A stretch of 64,000 bases of DNA from NCBI RefSeq assembly GCF_018623035.1, contig NZ_CP076023.1:2108001-2172000 (forward strand), given 5' to 3'. Under the pieces are notes generated by a model. It saw only the letters and a list, made by a program, of their open reading frames with translations, had not been told where the DNA came from and did no database searches. Positions within the stretch are counted from its first letter, which is position 1. Each line of letters opens with the position of its first letter. This document shows positions 46,030 through 55,880 of the stretch, in pieces. The DNA is from Cellulomonas dongxiuzhuiae. Lineage in GTDB: Bacteria > Actinomycetota > Actinomycetes > Actinomycetales > Cellulomonadaceae. A program made the position numbers and the translations under genes.

Positions 46030-46943
46030 TCATCGACCTGCCGGACACCACCACCCGGGACATCAACAAGCGCCTGATCAAGGCGCGCGACGAGGGCGGT
46101 GCGATCGCGCTCGGCCGGGTGCTGACGCTCATCATCGACGCCGACGCGCACGACCCCGAGGAGGCCATCGAGGCCGCCAACGCGGCGAGCCGGGAGCACC
46201 CGTGCCGCATCATCGTCATCACCGAGCGCACGGGCGAGCGTGAGGCCGGCCTCGACGCGCAGATCCGGCTCGGCGGGGACGCGGGTGCCAGCGAGGTCGT
46301 GATCCTGCGCATCTCCGGCGGCGTCACGCGTCACGTCGACACCCTGGTCATGCCGCTGCTCCTCCCCGACGCCCCGATCGTCGTGTGGTGGCCGTACGAC
46401 GTCCCGGCCAACCCCTCCGAGCACCCGCTGGGCCGGATGGCGCAGCGCCGCATCACCGACACCACGACCTGCCCGCGCCCCAGCCGGGCGCTGCGCGACC
46501 TGGCACGCGTCTACGAGGACGGCGACACCGACCTCGCGTGGACCCGTGCGACGCTGTGGCGTGGTCTCATCGCGGCGACGCTGGACCAGCCGCCGTTCGA
46601 GCCCGTGCACCGCGCCGTGGTCACGGGCGAGAGCACCCACCCGTCCGTCGACCTCATGGCGGCCTGGCTCGCGCAGGCGCTGCGCTGCCCCGTCGAGATC
46701 GAGCGCGTCCCCGGCGCGCCCGCCATCACGCAGGTCCGCCTCGAGCGCACGTCGGGCGACATCGTGCTCGACCGGCCCGACGGCAAGACGGCCGCGCTGC
46801 GCCAGCCGGACCAGCCCGAGCACCGCATCGCGCTGCCGATCCGCCAGCTCCGCGAGTGCCTGGTCGAGGAGCTGCGCCGTCTCGACGCCGATGAGGTCTA
46901 CGGCGAGGTCCTGCAGAAGGGTCTCGCCCGCATCGACGCGTGA
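46026..46943 (+). CDS. opcA: Glucose-6-phosphate dehydrogenase assembly protein OpcA
   Basis: The 305-residue protein is the OpcA partner that promotes assembly and redox-responsive activity of G6PDH. It has the N-terminal '[36 protein letters not shown]' (residues 2-37), 'VMPLLLPDAPIVVWWPYDVPA' and the C-terminal 'LRECLVEELRRLDADEVYGEVLQKGL'. The GTG at 46026 forms a GTGA overlap with zwf. It has the usual family length. Confidence 0.95.
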   Translation: MIIDLPDTTTRDINKRLIKARDEGGAIALGRVLTLIIDADAHDPEEAIEAANAASREHPCRIIVITERTGEREAGLDAQIRLGGDAGASEVVILRISGGVTRHVDTLVMPLLLPDAPIVVWWPYDVPANPSEHPLGRMAQRRITDTTTCPRPSRALRDLARVYEDGDTDLAWTRATLWRGLIAATLDQPPFEPVHRAVVTGESTHPSVDLMAAWLAQALRCPVEIERVPGAPAITQVRLERTSGDIVLDRPDGKTAALRQPDQPEHRIALPIRQLRECLVEELRRLDADEVYGEVLQKGLARIDA

Positions 46944-46982
46944 CACCGGCCCGGGTCCGGGCTCCGGCCCGACCCCCACGAC

Positions 46983-46999
46983 GCCCGGCGGCGCCGGGC
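46983..46999 (+). other. Hairpin directly before the pgl ribosome site
   Basis: A GCCCGGC stem (46983-46989) pairs with GCCGGGC (46993-46999) around a GGC loop, ending three bases before the AGGAGGAG site of pgl. It could be an intra-operon terminator or processing site, or could expose or protect the ribosome site. Confidence 0.4.
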
Positions 47000-47013
47000 A
47001 CAGGAGGAGACGC

Positions 47014-48507
47014 ATGACCCCCGCCTCGCTCGAGGTCCTCGTCCACCCCGACGCCGAGGTGCTCGCCGCCGCGACCGCCGCCAGGCTCCTCACACGGCTC
47101 GTCGACCTGCAGTCGCACCGTTCGCCGGTCCACGTCGTCCTCACCGGCGGCACCGTCGGCATCGCCGCCCTCCGCGCGGTCGCCGCGTCGCCCGTCCGCG
47201 ACGCGGTCGACTGGACGGGCGTGCACCTGTGGTGGGGCGACGAACGCTTCCTGCCCGACGGCGACCCGGACCGCAACGAGACGCAGGCCCGTGAGGCGCT
47301 CGTCGACGCGCTCGGGGACGCGCTGCCGGCCGGCAACGTCCACGCCATCCCCGCGCTCTCGGACGACGTCCCGGACGGCGAGACCTCCGCCCGTCGCTAC
47401 GCCGCCGAGCTGCGCGCCCACGCCGCCGACAGCGGGCTCGCCCCGAGATTCGACGTGCTGCTGCTGGGCATGGGCCCCGACGGCCACGTCGCCTCGCTCT
47501 TCCCCGGGCGGTCCTCGCTGTTCGAGGCCAGCTCGATGGTCGTCGCCGAGCACGACTCCCCCAAGCCGCCGTCCGAGCGGGTGTCGCTGACCTTCCCGCT
47601 GATCCGCTCCGCGCGCGAGGTGTGGGTCGTGGCAGCAGGGGCCGAGAAGGCGCCCGCGGTGGCACGCGCACTCGCCGGTGACGACGTCCGCACGACGCCC
47701 GCCGCCGGCGCCCGGGGCACCGAACGCACCCTGTGGCTGCTCGACCTGGCCGCGGCGCCGACGGTGCCGGACGGCGGCCCCGACGGCGGGATCGCGCCTG
47801 CGGAGCACACCGACGACGACGGCCTGCGGCCGCGCACCGCGTCGAGCGCCGCGCGCGCGTGGGCCGCGGTCGACGCCTACGTGGCCCCGCTCGTCGACGA
47901 GTCACCGGCGGCACGCGACGTGCGGAACGCCGCAGCCGACGCCGGCCTGCCCGACATCGCCGTGAGTGCCGCCCAGGGTCGCCTGCTGGAGATCCTCGCC
48001 CGGTCCGTCGGTGCTCGGCGGGTCCTGGAGATCGGCACGCTCGGCGGGTACAGCACATGGTGGCTGGCGCAGGCGCTGCCGCCGCAGGGCAGGCTGGTCA
48101 CCCTTGAGCTCAGCGGGGCGCACGCCGACGTCGCACGGGCCTCGCTGGCCGCGGCGGGGCTGCAGGAGCGTGTGGAGCTCGTCGTCGGTGCCGCGCTGAC
48201 GTCGCTCGACGACCTCGTCGCGTCGGGCGCCGAGCCGTTCGACCTCGTGTTCGTCGACGCGGACAAGGAGCAGCTCGCGCCGTACGTGGACCGCGCGATC
48301 GCGCTGTCGCGTCCCGGCACGCTCATCGTGGTCGACAACGTCGTCCGCGACGGCGCGGTGGTCGACCCCGAGCACCCCGACACCCGCGTCCAGGGCGTCC
48401 GCGCGTTCTACGCACGGGTCGGTGCGGACGACCGTGTCGACGGCACCGTCGTGCAGACCGTCGGCGAGAAGGGCTACGACGGCTTCGCGCTCCTGCGCGT
48501 GCGCTGA
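47014..48507 (+). CDS. pgl: 6-phosphogluconolactonase fused to a SAM-dependent O-methyltransferase
   Basis: A single 497-residue frame holds two complete enzymes. Residues about 1-252 are 6-phosphogluconolactonase ('VLTGGTVGIAAL', 'WWGDERFLPDGDPDRNETQAREAL', 'LGMGPDGHVASLFPG'), which hydrolyses the product of Zwf. After a Gly/Pro/Asp-rich linker (about 253-285), residues about 286-497 are a caffeoyl-CoA-type class I O-methyltransferase ('GLPDIAVSAAQGRLLEILARSVGARRVLEIGTLGGYSTWWLAQALP', 'FDLVFVDADKEQ', 'GTLIVVDNVVRDG'), which normally is a separate protein. No stop or frame break separates them. ATG 47014 has an ideal AGGAGGAG site. An internal GTG start for the second half cannot be excluded. 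The methyl acceptor is unknown. Confidence 0.9.
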   Translation: MTPASLEVLVHPDAEVLAAATAARLLTRLVDLQSHRSPVHVVLTGGTVGIAALRAVAASPVRDAVDWTGVHLWWGDERFLPDGDPDRNETQAREALVDALGDALPAGNVHAIPALSDDVPDGETSARRYAAELRAHAADSGLAPRFDVLLLGMGPDGHVASLFPGRSSLFEASSMVVAEHDSPKPPSERVSLTFPLIRSAREVWVVAAGAEKAPAVARALAGDDVRTTPAAGARGTERTLWLLDLAAAPTVPDGGPDGGIAPAEHTDDDGLRPRTASSAARAWAAVDAYVAPLVDESPAARDVRNAAADAGLPDIAVSAAQGRLLEILARSVGARRVLEIGTLGGYSTWWLAQALPPQGRLVTLELSGAHADVARASLAAAGLQERVELVVGAALTSLDDLVASGAEPFDLVFVDADKEQLAPYVDRAIALSRPGTLIVVDNVVRDGAVVDPEHPDTRVQGVRAFYARVGADDRVDGTVVQTVGEKGYDGFALLRVR

Positions 48508-48535
48508 CGCGCCCTCCCGCGGCCGCGGCAGGCAC

Positions 48536-48574
48536 GCCACGGGCGCCGTCCCCTCAGGGAGCGGCGCCCGTGGC
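48536..48574. terminator. Bidirectional terminator between pgl and rbpA
   Basis: A perfect 13-base-pair stem (48536-48548 with 48562-48574) and a 13-base loop lie in the 114-base gap between convergent genes. Confidence 0.7.
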
Positions 48575-48621
48575 ACCTCGGGCTGCGGGCCGGTCGACCG
48601 ACGCCCGGTCCCCGCGGGGCG

Positions 48622-48969
48622 TCAGCGGCCGCGTCGCGCGCGGAGCGCGGCCAGCGCCTCGTCGAGGATCGCCGCGCCGTCCTCCTCGCTGCGCCGCTCC
48701 TTCACGTACGCGAGGTGGGTCTTGTACGGCTCGTTCTTGACGGGCGCCGGTGGCGCCTCGGGGTCCTGGCCCGCCGGGAACCCGCACCGGGGGCAGTCCC
48801 ACGTGGTGGGCGCCTCCTCGGCGGCCTCCTCGGCGAAGCTCGGCCGGGTCTCGTGGCCGTTCGCGCACCAGTAGGAGATCCACACGCGCGGCGCGGCGTC
48901 GCCGCGCTCCGCCTCGCCCATCGGGCCGGCACCGACGCGCGACCCCCTGATCGCACTCCCGCTCGCCAT
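48622..48969 (-). CDS. rbpA: RNA polymerase-binding protein RbpA
   Basis: The 115-residue actinobacterial transcription factor binds RNA polymerase with the primary sigma factor and stabilises open complexes. It has the core 'ISYWCANGHETRPSFA' and 'TTWDCPRCGFPAG' (two CxxC-like elements around the beta-barrel, about residues 31-67) and the C-terminal sigma-interacting helix 'DGAAILDEALAALRARRG'. It starts 12 bases after secG on the same strand and is probably co-transcribed with it. Confidence 0.95.
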   Translation of the reverse strand: MASGSAIRGSRVGAGPMGEAERGDAAPRVWISYWCANGHETRPSFAEEAAEEAPTTWDCPRCGFPAGQDPEAPPAPVKNEPYKTHLAYVKERRSEEDGAAILDEALAALRARRGR

Positions 48970-48981
48970 GGCCAGGTCCCC

Positions 48982-49227
48982 CTACTCCGAGAACTTCTCG
49001 ATCAGGCCGAGCAGCACGATCATGACCGTCCACAGCAGCGCGATGGCGATCGTGATCCGGTTGAGGTTGCGCTCGGCCACGCCCGACGAGCCGGCGCCGG
49101 CCGTGATGCCGCCCCCGAACATGTCGGACAGGCCGCCGCCCTTGCCCTTGTGCAGCAGCACCAGCGGGACGAGCAGCAGGCTGGCGAGAACCAGCAGCAC
49201 CTGGAGGGTGATACGCAGGGCAGTCAC
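48982..49227 (-). CDS. secG: Preprotein translocase subunit SecG
   Basis: The 81-residue membrane protein has two hydrophobic segments (about residues 4-24 and 58-78) with the SecG motif 'LLHKGKGGGLSDMFGGG' between them. It assists the SecYEG channel. The start GTG 49227 ('VTALRITLQVLLV') gives the usual length; a longer frame upstream is not conserved. A TACCCT box at 49352-49357 (minus strand) is a candidate -10. Confidence 0.92.
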   Translation of the reverse strand: MTALRITLQVLLVLASLLLVPLVLLHKGKGGGLSDMFGGGITAGAGSSGVAERNLNRITIAIALLWTVMIVLLGLIEKFSE

Positions 49228-49409
49228 GTCGGTGGGGTTCCTCACTCGGGCGGTTCGGTGCAGCGGTGCACCGTGGCCGTGGGTGGCGTCGGTGCGTGTC
49301 GTGCCGGTGCGGCCGTCGTCGGCGTGCTCCGTCGACGCAGTGCCGCGGTACAGGGTAGGCGACGCGGGGCTGTGCGATCCACCATCGCGCGATCCGTGGG
49401 ACGACGGTC

Positions 49410-49450
49410 GCCGGGGCCGGGACGCCTCAGGTCGGCGTCCCGGCCCCGGC
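49410..49450 (-). terminator. Terminator of the gap-pgk-tpiA unit
   Basis: A perfect 17-base-pair stem (49410-49426 with 49434-49450) with a seven-base loop starts six bases after the tpiA stop. It separates the glycolytic genes from secG-rbpA. Confidence 0.8.
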
Positions 49451-49456
49451 GGAGGG

Positions 49457-50251
49457 TCAGGCGACGGCGTGCGCCTGGTACCGGACGATCCGGGCGAACT
49501 CCTCGGGGTCGAGGCTCGCACCGCCCACCAGCGCCCCGTCCACGTCGGGCTTGGCCATGATCGACGCGACGTTCGACGACTTCACGGAGCCGCCGTACAG
49601 GACGCGCACGGCGTCCGCGGTCGCCTGGTCGTACAGCTCGGCGATGCGCACGCGGATCGCCTCGCAGAGCTCCTGGGCGTCCTCCGGCGTCGCGGTCTCC
49701 CCCGTGCCGATCGCCCAGACGGGCTCGTACGCGACGACGATGCCCGCGACCTGCTCAGCCGACAGACCCTCGAGCGCGCCGTCGAGCTGCGCCAGCGTGT
49801 GCGGCACGTGCTCGCCGGCCTTGCGGACCTCGAGCGGCTCGCCGACGCACAGGATCGGCACCAGGCCCGCCGACAGGGCCGACTTGACCTTGGCGTTGAC
49901 GAGCGCGTCGTCCTCGTGGTGGAGCTGACGACGCTCGGAGTGACCGACCGCGACGTACGTGACGCCGAGCTTGGCGAGGAACAGGGGCGAGATCTCGCCC
50001 GTGTACGCGCCCGACTCGTGCGCCGACACGTCCTGCGCGCCGTAGACGATCTCGAGCTTGTCGGCGTCCACGAGCGTCTGCACGCTGCGCAGGTCCGTGA
50101 ACGGCGGCAGCACGGCGACCTCGACGGCCGCGTAGTCGTGCTTGCCGTCCTTGAGGGTCCACGCCAGCTTCTGCACGGTGTGCGTCGCCTGGTGGTGGTC
50201 GAGGTTCATCTTCCAGTTGCCCGCCATCAGCGGGGTACGGGTGCTTGCCAC
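49457..50251 (-). CDS. tpiA: Triosephosphate isomerase
   Basis: The 264-residue TIM-barrel enzyme interconverts dihydroxyacetone phosphate and glyceraldehyde-3-phosphate. It starts '[18 protein letters not shown]' with the substrate-binding Asn/Lys, and has the catalytic histidine in '[12 protein letters not shown]', the catalytic glutamate in '[12 protein letters not shown]' and the phosphate loop '[12 protein letters not shown]'. It lies three bases after pgk. Confidence 0.97.
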   Translation of the reverse strand: MASTRTPLMAGNWKMNLDHHQATHTVQKLAWTLKDGKHDYAAVEVAVLPPFTDLRSVQTLVDADKLEIVYGAQDVSAHESGAYTGEISPLFLAKLGVTYVAVGHSERRQLHHEDDALVNAKVKSALSAGLVPILCVGEPLEVRKAGEHVPHTLAQLDGALEGLSAEQVAGIVVAYEPVWAIGTGETATPEDAQELCEAIRVRIAELYDQATADAVRVLYGGSVKSSNVASIMAKPDVDGALVGGASLDPEEFARIVRYQAHAVA

Positions 50252-50254
50252 GAG

Positions 50255-51454
50255 TCAGCCCTCCAGGACGGCGATGCCGGGGAGGGTCTTGCCCTCGAGG
50301 AACTCCAGCGACGCGCCGCCGCCGGTGGAGATGTGGCCGAAACCGGCCTCGTCGAAGCCGAGCGTGCGCACGGCCGCGGCCGAGTCACCGCCGCCGACGA
50401 TGGTGAAGGCGCCGTGGGTCCCGGCGTCGACGAGCGCCTGCGCGACGGCACGCGTGCCGTTGGCGAACGCCTCGAACTCGAACACGCCCGCAGGGCCGTT
50501 CCAGACCACGGTCTTGGCGTCGACGATCTTCGACGCGAACAGCTCGGCGCTCTTCGGGCCGATGTCGAGACCGATCTGGTCGGCGGGGATCGCGTCGGCG
50601 GGGACGACCGTCGCCGGGGCGTCGGCCTTGAACTCCGGGGCGACGACGATGTCGACGGGCAGGACGATCTCCACGCCCTTCTCCTGCGCCGTGGCGAGGT
50701 AGCCCTTGACCGTCTCGATCTGGTCCTCCTCGAGCAGGCTCTTGCCGACCGCGTGGCCCTGGGCCGCGAGGAACGTGAACAGCATGCCGCCGCCGATGAG
50801 GAGACGGTCCGCCTTGCCGAGCAGGTTCTCGATGACGCCGAGCTTGTCGGAGACCTTCGAGCCGCCGAGCACCACGACGTAGGGGCGCGCGGGGTCGTCC
50901 GTCGCCTTGCGCAGCGACTCGACCTCCTTGAGGACCAGCTGGCCGACCGCGTGCGGCACGCGCTGCGCGACGTCGTAGACCGACGCCTGCTTGCGGTGCA
51001 CCACGCCGAAGCCGTCGGAGACGTACGCGTCGACGAGCGCGGCGAGCTCGTCGGCCAGCGCCGCGCGCTGCGCGTCGTCCTTGGACGTCTCACGGGGGTC
51101 GAACCGCACGTTCTCGAGGAGGGCGACCTGCCCGTCCTGGAGGCCCGCGACGGTCGCCTTGGCCGACTCGCCGACGACGTCGTCCGCGAGGGCGACGTCC
51201 TGGCCCAGCAGCTCGCCGAGGCGCGCGGCGACGGGTGCCAGCGAGTACTTGGCCTCCGGCGCACCCTTCGGGCGTCCGAGGTGGGCGACCACCACGACGC
51301 GCGCACCCTTGGCGACGAGCGCCTGGATCGTCGGGAGCGCGGCACGGATGCGGCCGTCGTCGGTGATGGTGGTGCCGTCGAGCGGCACGTTGAAGTCGGA
51401 GCGGACGAGCACGCGCTTGCCGCGCAGGTCGCCGAGGTCGTCGATGGTCTTCAT
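50255..51454 (-). CDS. pgk: Phosphoglycerate kinase
   Basis: The 399-residue glycolytic kinase has the N-terminal substrate signature '[16 protein letters not shown]' (about residues 15-30), '[11 protein letters not shown]', the hinge '[18 protein letters not shown]' and the C-terminal nucleotide site '[15 protein letters not shown]...[12 protein letters not shown]'. It makes ATP from 1,3-bisphosphoglycerate. The preceding gap gene is separated by a hairpin, suggesting that pgk-tpiA are expressed less than gap or also from their own promoter. Confidence 0.97.
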   Translation of the reverse strand: MKTIDDLGDLRGKRVLVRSDFNVPLDGTTITDDGRIRAALPTIQALVAKGARVVVVAHLGRPKGAPEAKYSLAPVAARLGELLGQDVALADDVVGESAKATVAGLQDGQVALLENVRFDPRETSKDDAQRAALADELAALVDAYVSDGFGVVHRKQASVYDVAQRVPHAVGQLVLKEVESLRKATDDPARPYVVVLGGSKVSDKLGVIENLLGKADRLLIGGGMLFTFLAAQGHAVGKSLLEEDQIETVKGYLATAQEKGVEIVLPVDIVVAPEFKADAPATVVPADAIPADQIGLDIGPKSAELFASKIVDAKTVVWNGPAGVFEFEAFANGTRAVAQALVDAGTHGAFTIVGGGDSAAAVRTLGFDEAGFGHISTGGGASLEFLEGKTLPGIAVLEG

Positions 51455-51560
51455 GATCTCCTACCAGGCTGCTGCCGACGGCGGGCCGGCGAGCGGGGGT
51501 CCCTCCCCGGCGTGCCGCCGGGGCCGTGCGGGTGGGGCGGCGTGCCCCTGACATGCCAGC

Positions 51561-51600
51561 GTCCGCGTGCGCCGGGCCGACGGCCTCGGCGCACGCGGAC
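51561..51600 (-). terminator. Hairpin between gap and pgk
   Basis: A perfect 13-base-pair stem (51561-51573 with 51588-51600) with a 14-base loop lies 22 bases after the gap stop. It could partly terminate or stabilise the gap transcript. Confidence 0.6.
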
Positions 51601-51622
51601 GCATGGGGAAGAGCTGCCTACG

Positions 51623-52806
<1,184 letters not shown>

Positions 52807-52889
52807 GACGAAGGTCCACCACGGGTCGCCGTTCGTATGCTGGACCCCGCGCGTCGCGGGCCGTCCCACGGGTCGGGGGCCGTGGCGCC

Positions 52890-53870
52890 TCAGAGGTCGA
52901 GCAGGTCGGGGCTCAGGCCCGCCTCGGTGTCGGGGATGCCGAGCTCGGCGGCACGCCGGTCGGCCGTGGCCAGCAGGCGCCGGATGCGCCCGGCCACCGC
53001 GTCCTTCGTCAGCGGCGGGTCCGCGAACTTGCCCAGCTCCTCGAGCGACGCCTCCTTGTGCGCGAGCCGCAGCTCACCGGCCTGCCGCAGGTGGTCCGGC
53101 AGGTCGTCACCGAGGATCTCGAACGCCCGGTCCACGCGGGCACCGGCCGCGACGGCGGCACGTGCCGAGCGCCGCAGGTTCGCGTCGTCGAAGTTGGCCA
53201 GGCGGTTGGCGGTGCCGCGCACCTCGCGGCGCACGCGCCGCTCCTCCCACACGAGCATCGCGTCGTGCGCGCCGAGCCGCGTCAGCATGACGCCGATCGC
53301 GTCGCCGTCGCGGATCACCACGCGGTCGACCCCGCGCACGTCCCGCGCCTTGGCGGCGACGCCCAGGCGCCGCGCGGCCCCCACGAGCGCGAGGGCGGCC
53401 TCCGGTCCCGGGCACGTCACCTCGAGCGACGACGAGCGCCCCGGCTCGGTGAGCGAACCGTGCGCCAGGAACGCGCCGCGCCACGCCGCCTCGGCCTCGC
53501 CGATGCCCGCGGACACGACCTGCGGCGGCAGCCCTCGGACCGGACGGCCCCGGTTGTCGAGCAGACCCGTCTGCCGCGCCAGCGACTCGCCGTCCTTCAC
53601 CACGCGCACGACGTAGCGGCTGCCACGGCGCAGACCGCCGCCGGAGACCACGATGATGTCGCTCTCGTGCCCGTAGATCTCGGTGATGGCCTGCCGCAGG
53701 CGCCGGGCCGCGATCCCGGTGTCGAGCTCGGCCTCGATGACGATGCGCCCGGAGATGATGTGCAGCCCGCCGGCGAACCGCAGGGTCGCCGAGATCTCCG
53801 CCTTGCGACAGGACGTCCTGTCCACCTTCAGCCGGGCGAGCTCGTCCTTCACCTGTGCTGTCAGCGCCAT
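52890..53870 (-). CDS. whiA: DNA-binding protein WhiA
   Basis: The 326-residue sporulation/cell-division regulator has the N-terminal degenerate LAGLIDADG homing-endonuclease-like domain ('[15 protein letters not shown]', '[14 protein letters not shown]') and the C-terminal helix-turn-helix ('[34 protein letters not shown]', about residues 267-300). It controls genes such as ftsZ in streptomycetes. The uvrC-rapZ-yvcK-whiA order is strongly conserved. It starts 64 bases after yvcK. Confidence 0.96.
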   Translation of the reverse strand: MALTAQVKDELARLKVDRTSCRKAEISATLRFAGGLHIISGRIVIEAELDTGIAARRLRQAITEIYGHESDIIVVSGGGLRRGSRYVVRVVKDGESLARQTGLLDNRGRPVRGLPPQVVSAGIGEAEAAWRGAFLAHGSLTEPGRSSSLEVTCPGPEAALALVGAARRLGVAAKARDVRGVDRVVIRDGDAIGVMLTRLGAHDAMLVWEERRVRREVRGTANRLANFDDANLRRSARAAVAAGARVDRAFEILGDDLPDHLRQAGELRLAHKEASLEELGKFADPPLTKDAVAGRIRRLLATADRRAAELGIPDTEAGLSPDLLDL

Positions 53871-53934
53871 GGCGTCATCCTGCCACTGCCGCCCGGGTGG
53901 TCGTGACCGTCCCGTGACCCGTCACCCATCGGGG

Positions 53935-54942
53935 TCACGTCCCGGCGGCGCGGTGCCCGGAAGGAGTCCCGACGTCACCGAGGTAGTCCTCGACGACGTC
54001 CCGCAGCGCGGCTGCCAGTCGCAGCGGGTCGTGCACCGCACTCTGGTCGCCGCGCCGCACCTGGCGGACCAGCAGGCGGCAGCCCATCGCCGCGCAGAGC
54101 TCGGCCAGCTCACCGACGTCGTCGACGGACGCCGGGTCGGCGATCACGGCGTGCAAGGAGAGCTCGGGCGCGTGCGCGCGCAGCACCTCGAGGTGGTCGA
54201 CGGCACGCATGCCCTCGGTCTCGTGGTCGGGCGTCAGGTTGAGCGTCACCACGATCCGGGCCGCCGTCTCGACGAGTGCCGCACGCAGCTGCGGCACCAG
54301 CAGGTGCGGCAGGACCGACGAGTACCACGACCCGGGGCCCAGGACGACCCAGTCGGCCTCCAGCAGCGCCGCGGCGGCCTCCGGGCACGCCGGGGGGTCG
54401 GCGGGGTGCAGCCGCAGCTGCTCGATGCGGTGCGACGTGAGGGCCACCTGCGTCTGACCCCGCACGACCTCGCGCCTGCCGTCCGCCGTGCGCACGTCCG
54501 CCTCGATGCACAACGGGACGGACGCCATGGGCAGCACCCGACCGCGTGCGCCCAGGAGGCGGCCGACGAGGTCCAGCCCCTCGACGGTGTCGCCGAGGAT
54601 CTCCCACAGCGCCACGATCAGCAGGTTCCCGACCGAGTGCCGGTCGAGGGGCCCGTCCGTCGCGAACCGGTGCTGCAGCAGGTCGCGCCACGTGCGCCCC
54701 CACTCCGAGTCGTCGCAGAGGGCCGACAGCGCCATCCGCAGGTCGCCCGGCGGCAGCACGCCCATCTCCTCACGCAGGCGCCCCGAGGAGCCCCCGTCGT
54801 CCGCGACCGTCACGACGGCCGTGATCCGGTCCGTCATGAGCCGCAGCGCCGACAGCGACGCCGACAGCCCGTGGCCGCCCCCGAGCGCGACGACCGCGGG
54901 CCGCGTCGGGTCGCCGAACCGGCCGACCGACGGCGCGCTCAC
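53935..54942 (-). CDS. yvcK: YvcK/CofD-like protein (gluconeogenesis factor, GlmR family)
   Basis: The 335-residue protein has the N-terminal nucleotide-sugar binding 'VVALGGGHGLSASLSALR' (about residues 17-34), 'TVADDGGSSGRLREEMGVLPPGDLR' (about 45-69) and 'DRHSVGNLLIVAL'. In other bacteria it binds UDP-GlcNAc and helps route carbon into cell-wall precursors on gluconeogenic carbon sources. It overlaps rapZ by four bases. Confidence 0.93.
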   Translation of the reverse strand: MSAPSVGRFGDPTRPAVVALGGGHGLSASLSALRLMTDRITAVVTVADDGGSSGRLREEMGVLPPGDLRMALSALCDDSEWGRTWRDLLQHRFATDGPLDRHSVGNLLIVALWEILGDTVEGLDLVGRLLGARGRVLPMASVPLCIEADVRTADGRREVVRGQTQVALTSHRIEQLRLHPADPPACPEAAAALLEADWVVLGPGSWYSSVLPHLLVPQLRAALVETAARIVVTLNLTPDHETEGMRAVDHLEVLRAHAPELSLHAVIADPASVDDVGELAELCAAMGCRLLVRQVRRGDQSAVHDPLRLAAALRDVVEDYLGDVGTPSGHRAAGT

Positions 54943-55880
54943 TCCTTGCCCAGGTCCCGCGCCGTCACCTGCACCCGGTGCCCGCGCTCACGCAGCCGTG
55001 CTCCGATGGCCTCGCTGATCGCCACGGAACGGTGCTTCCCGCCGGTGCAGCCGACCGCGATCGTCGCGTAGCGCTTCTCCTCGTGCAGGTACCCCGCGAG
55101 CACGGGCTCCAGGGCCTCGACGTAGCGGTCGACGAACGTCGTCGCCCCGGGCAGCCCCAGGACGTAGTCCCGCACCGGGGCGTCGCGGCCGGACAGGTGG
55201 CGCAGCTCGGTGATCCAGTACGGGTTGGCGAGGAACCGGACGTCGACGACGTGGTCGGCGTCGAGCGGGATGCCGTACTTGAACCCGAAGGACAGCACGG
55301 ACAGGTGCAGGACGTCGTCGCCCGGGTCCGCGACGCCCGCCCGCACGACCCGCGCGAGGTCGTGGACGTTGAGCTCGGAGGTGTCGATCACGGTGTCGGC
55401 GCGCTCGCGCAGGTCGGACAGCAGCGCGCGCTCGTGCGCGATGCCGTCGAGGATGCGGCCGTCGGCCTGCAGCGGGTGCGGGCGACGCACCTGCTCGAAC
55501 CGTCGCACGAGCACCTCGTCCGACGCGTCGAGGAACAGGAGCCGCAGGTCGACACCCGTCCCCTGCAGGTGGTCCAGGACGCCGGTCAGTGCGGCGAAGT
55601 ACTCGCGCCCGCGCACGTCGATCACGGCGGCGAGGCGGCGTGCACCGGTCCCGACCGGCCCGCTCGTCAGCATGCCGACGAGGTGCGTGAGCATCTGCGC
55701 GGGCAGGTTGTCGACGACGTACCAGCCGAGGTCCTCGAGGACCGCGGCCGCGCGCGTGCGGCCCGCACCGGACATGCCGGTGATGACCAGGACCTGGGGC
55801 TGCTCGAGGACGGGCGCCTCGGCAGCCGCCTCGAGTGCGGGGATGCCCGACGGCACCGTGATCGGCGAGGGCTCGCTCAT
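54939..55880 (-). CDS. rapZ: RNase adapter RapZ (nucleotide-binding P-loop protein)
   Basis: The 313-residue protein has a Walker A 'GMSGAGRT' (about residues 35-42), '[14 protein letters not shown]', '[23 protein letters not shown]' and the C-terminal '[24 protein letters not shown]...[14 protein letters not shown]' domain. In enterobacteria RapZ controls GlmS synthesis through small RNAs; in actinobacteria the role is less clear. ATG 55880 forms an ATGA overlap with the uvrC stop. Confidence 0.94.
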   Translation of the reverse strand: MSEPSPITVPSGIPALEAAAEAPVLEQPQVLVITGMSGAGRTRAAAVLEDLGWYVVDNLPAQMLTHLVGMLTSGPVGTGARRLAAVIDVRGREYFAALTGVLDHLQGTGVDLRLLFLDASDEVLVRRFEQVRRPHPLQADGRILDGIAHERALLSDLRERADTVIDTSELNVHDLARVVRAGVADPGDDVLHLSVLSFGFKYGIPLDADHVVDVRFLANPYWITELRHLSGRDAPVRDYVLGLPGATTFVDRYVEALEPVLAGYLHEEKRYATIAVGCTGGKHRSVAISEAIGARLRERGHRVQVTARDLGKE

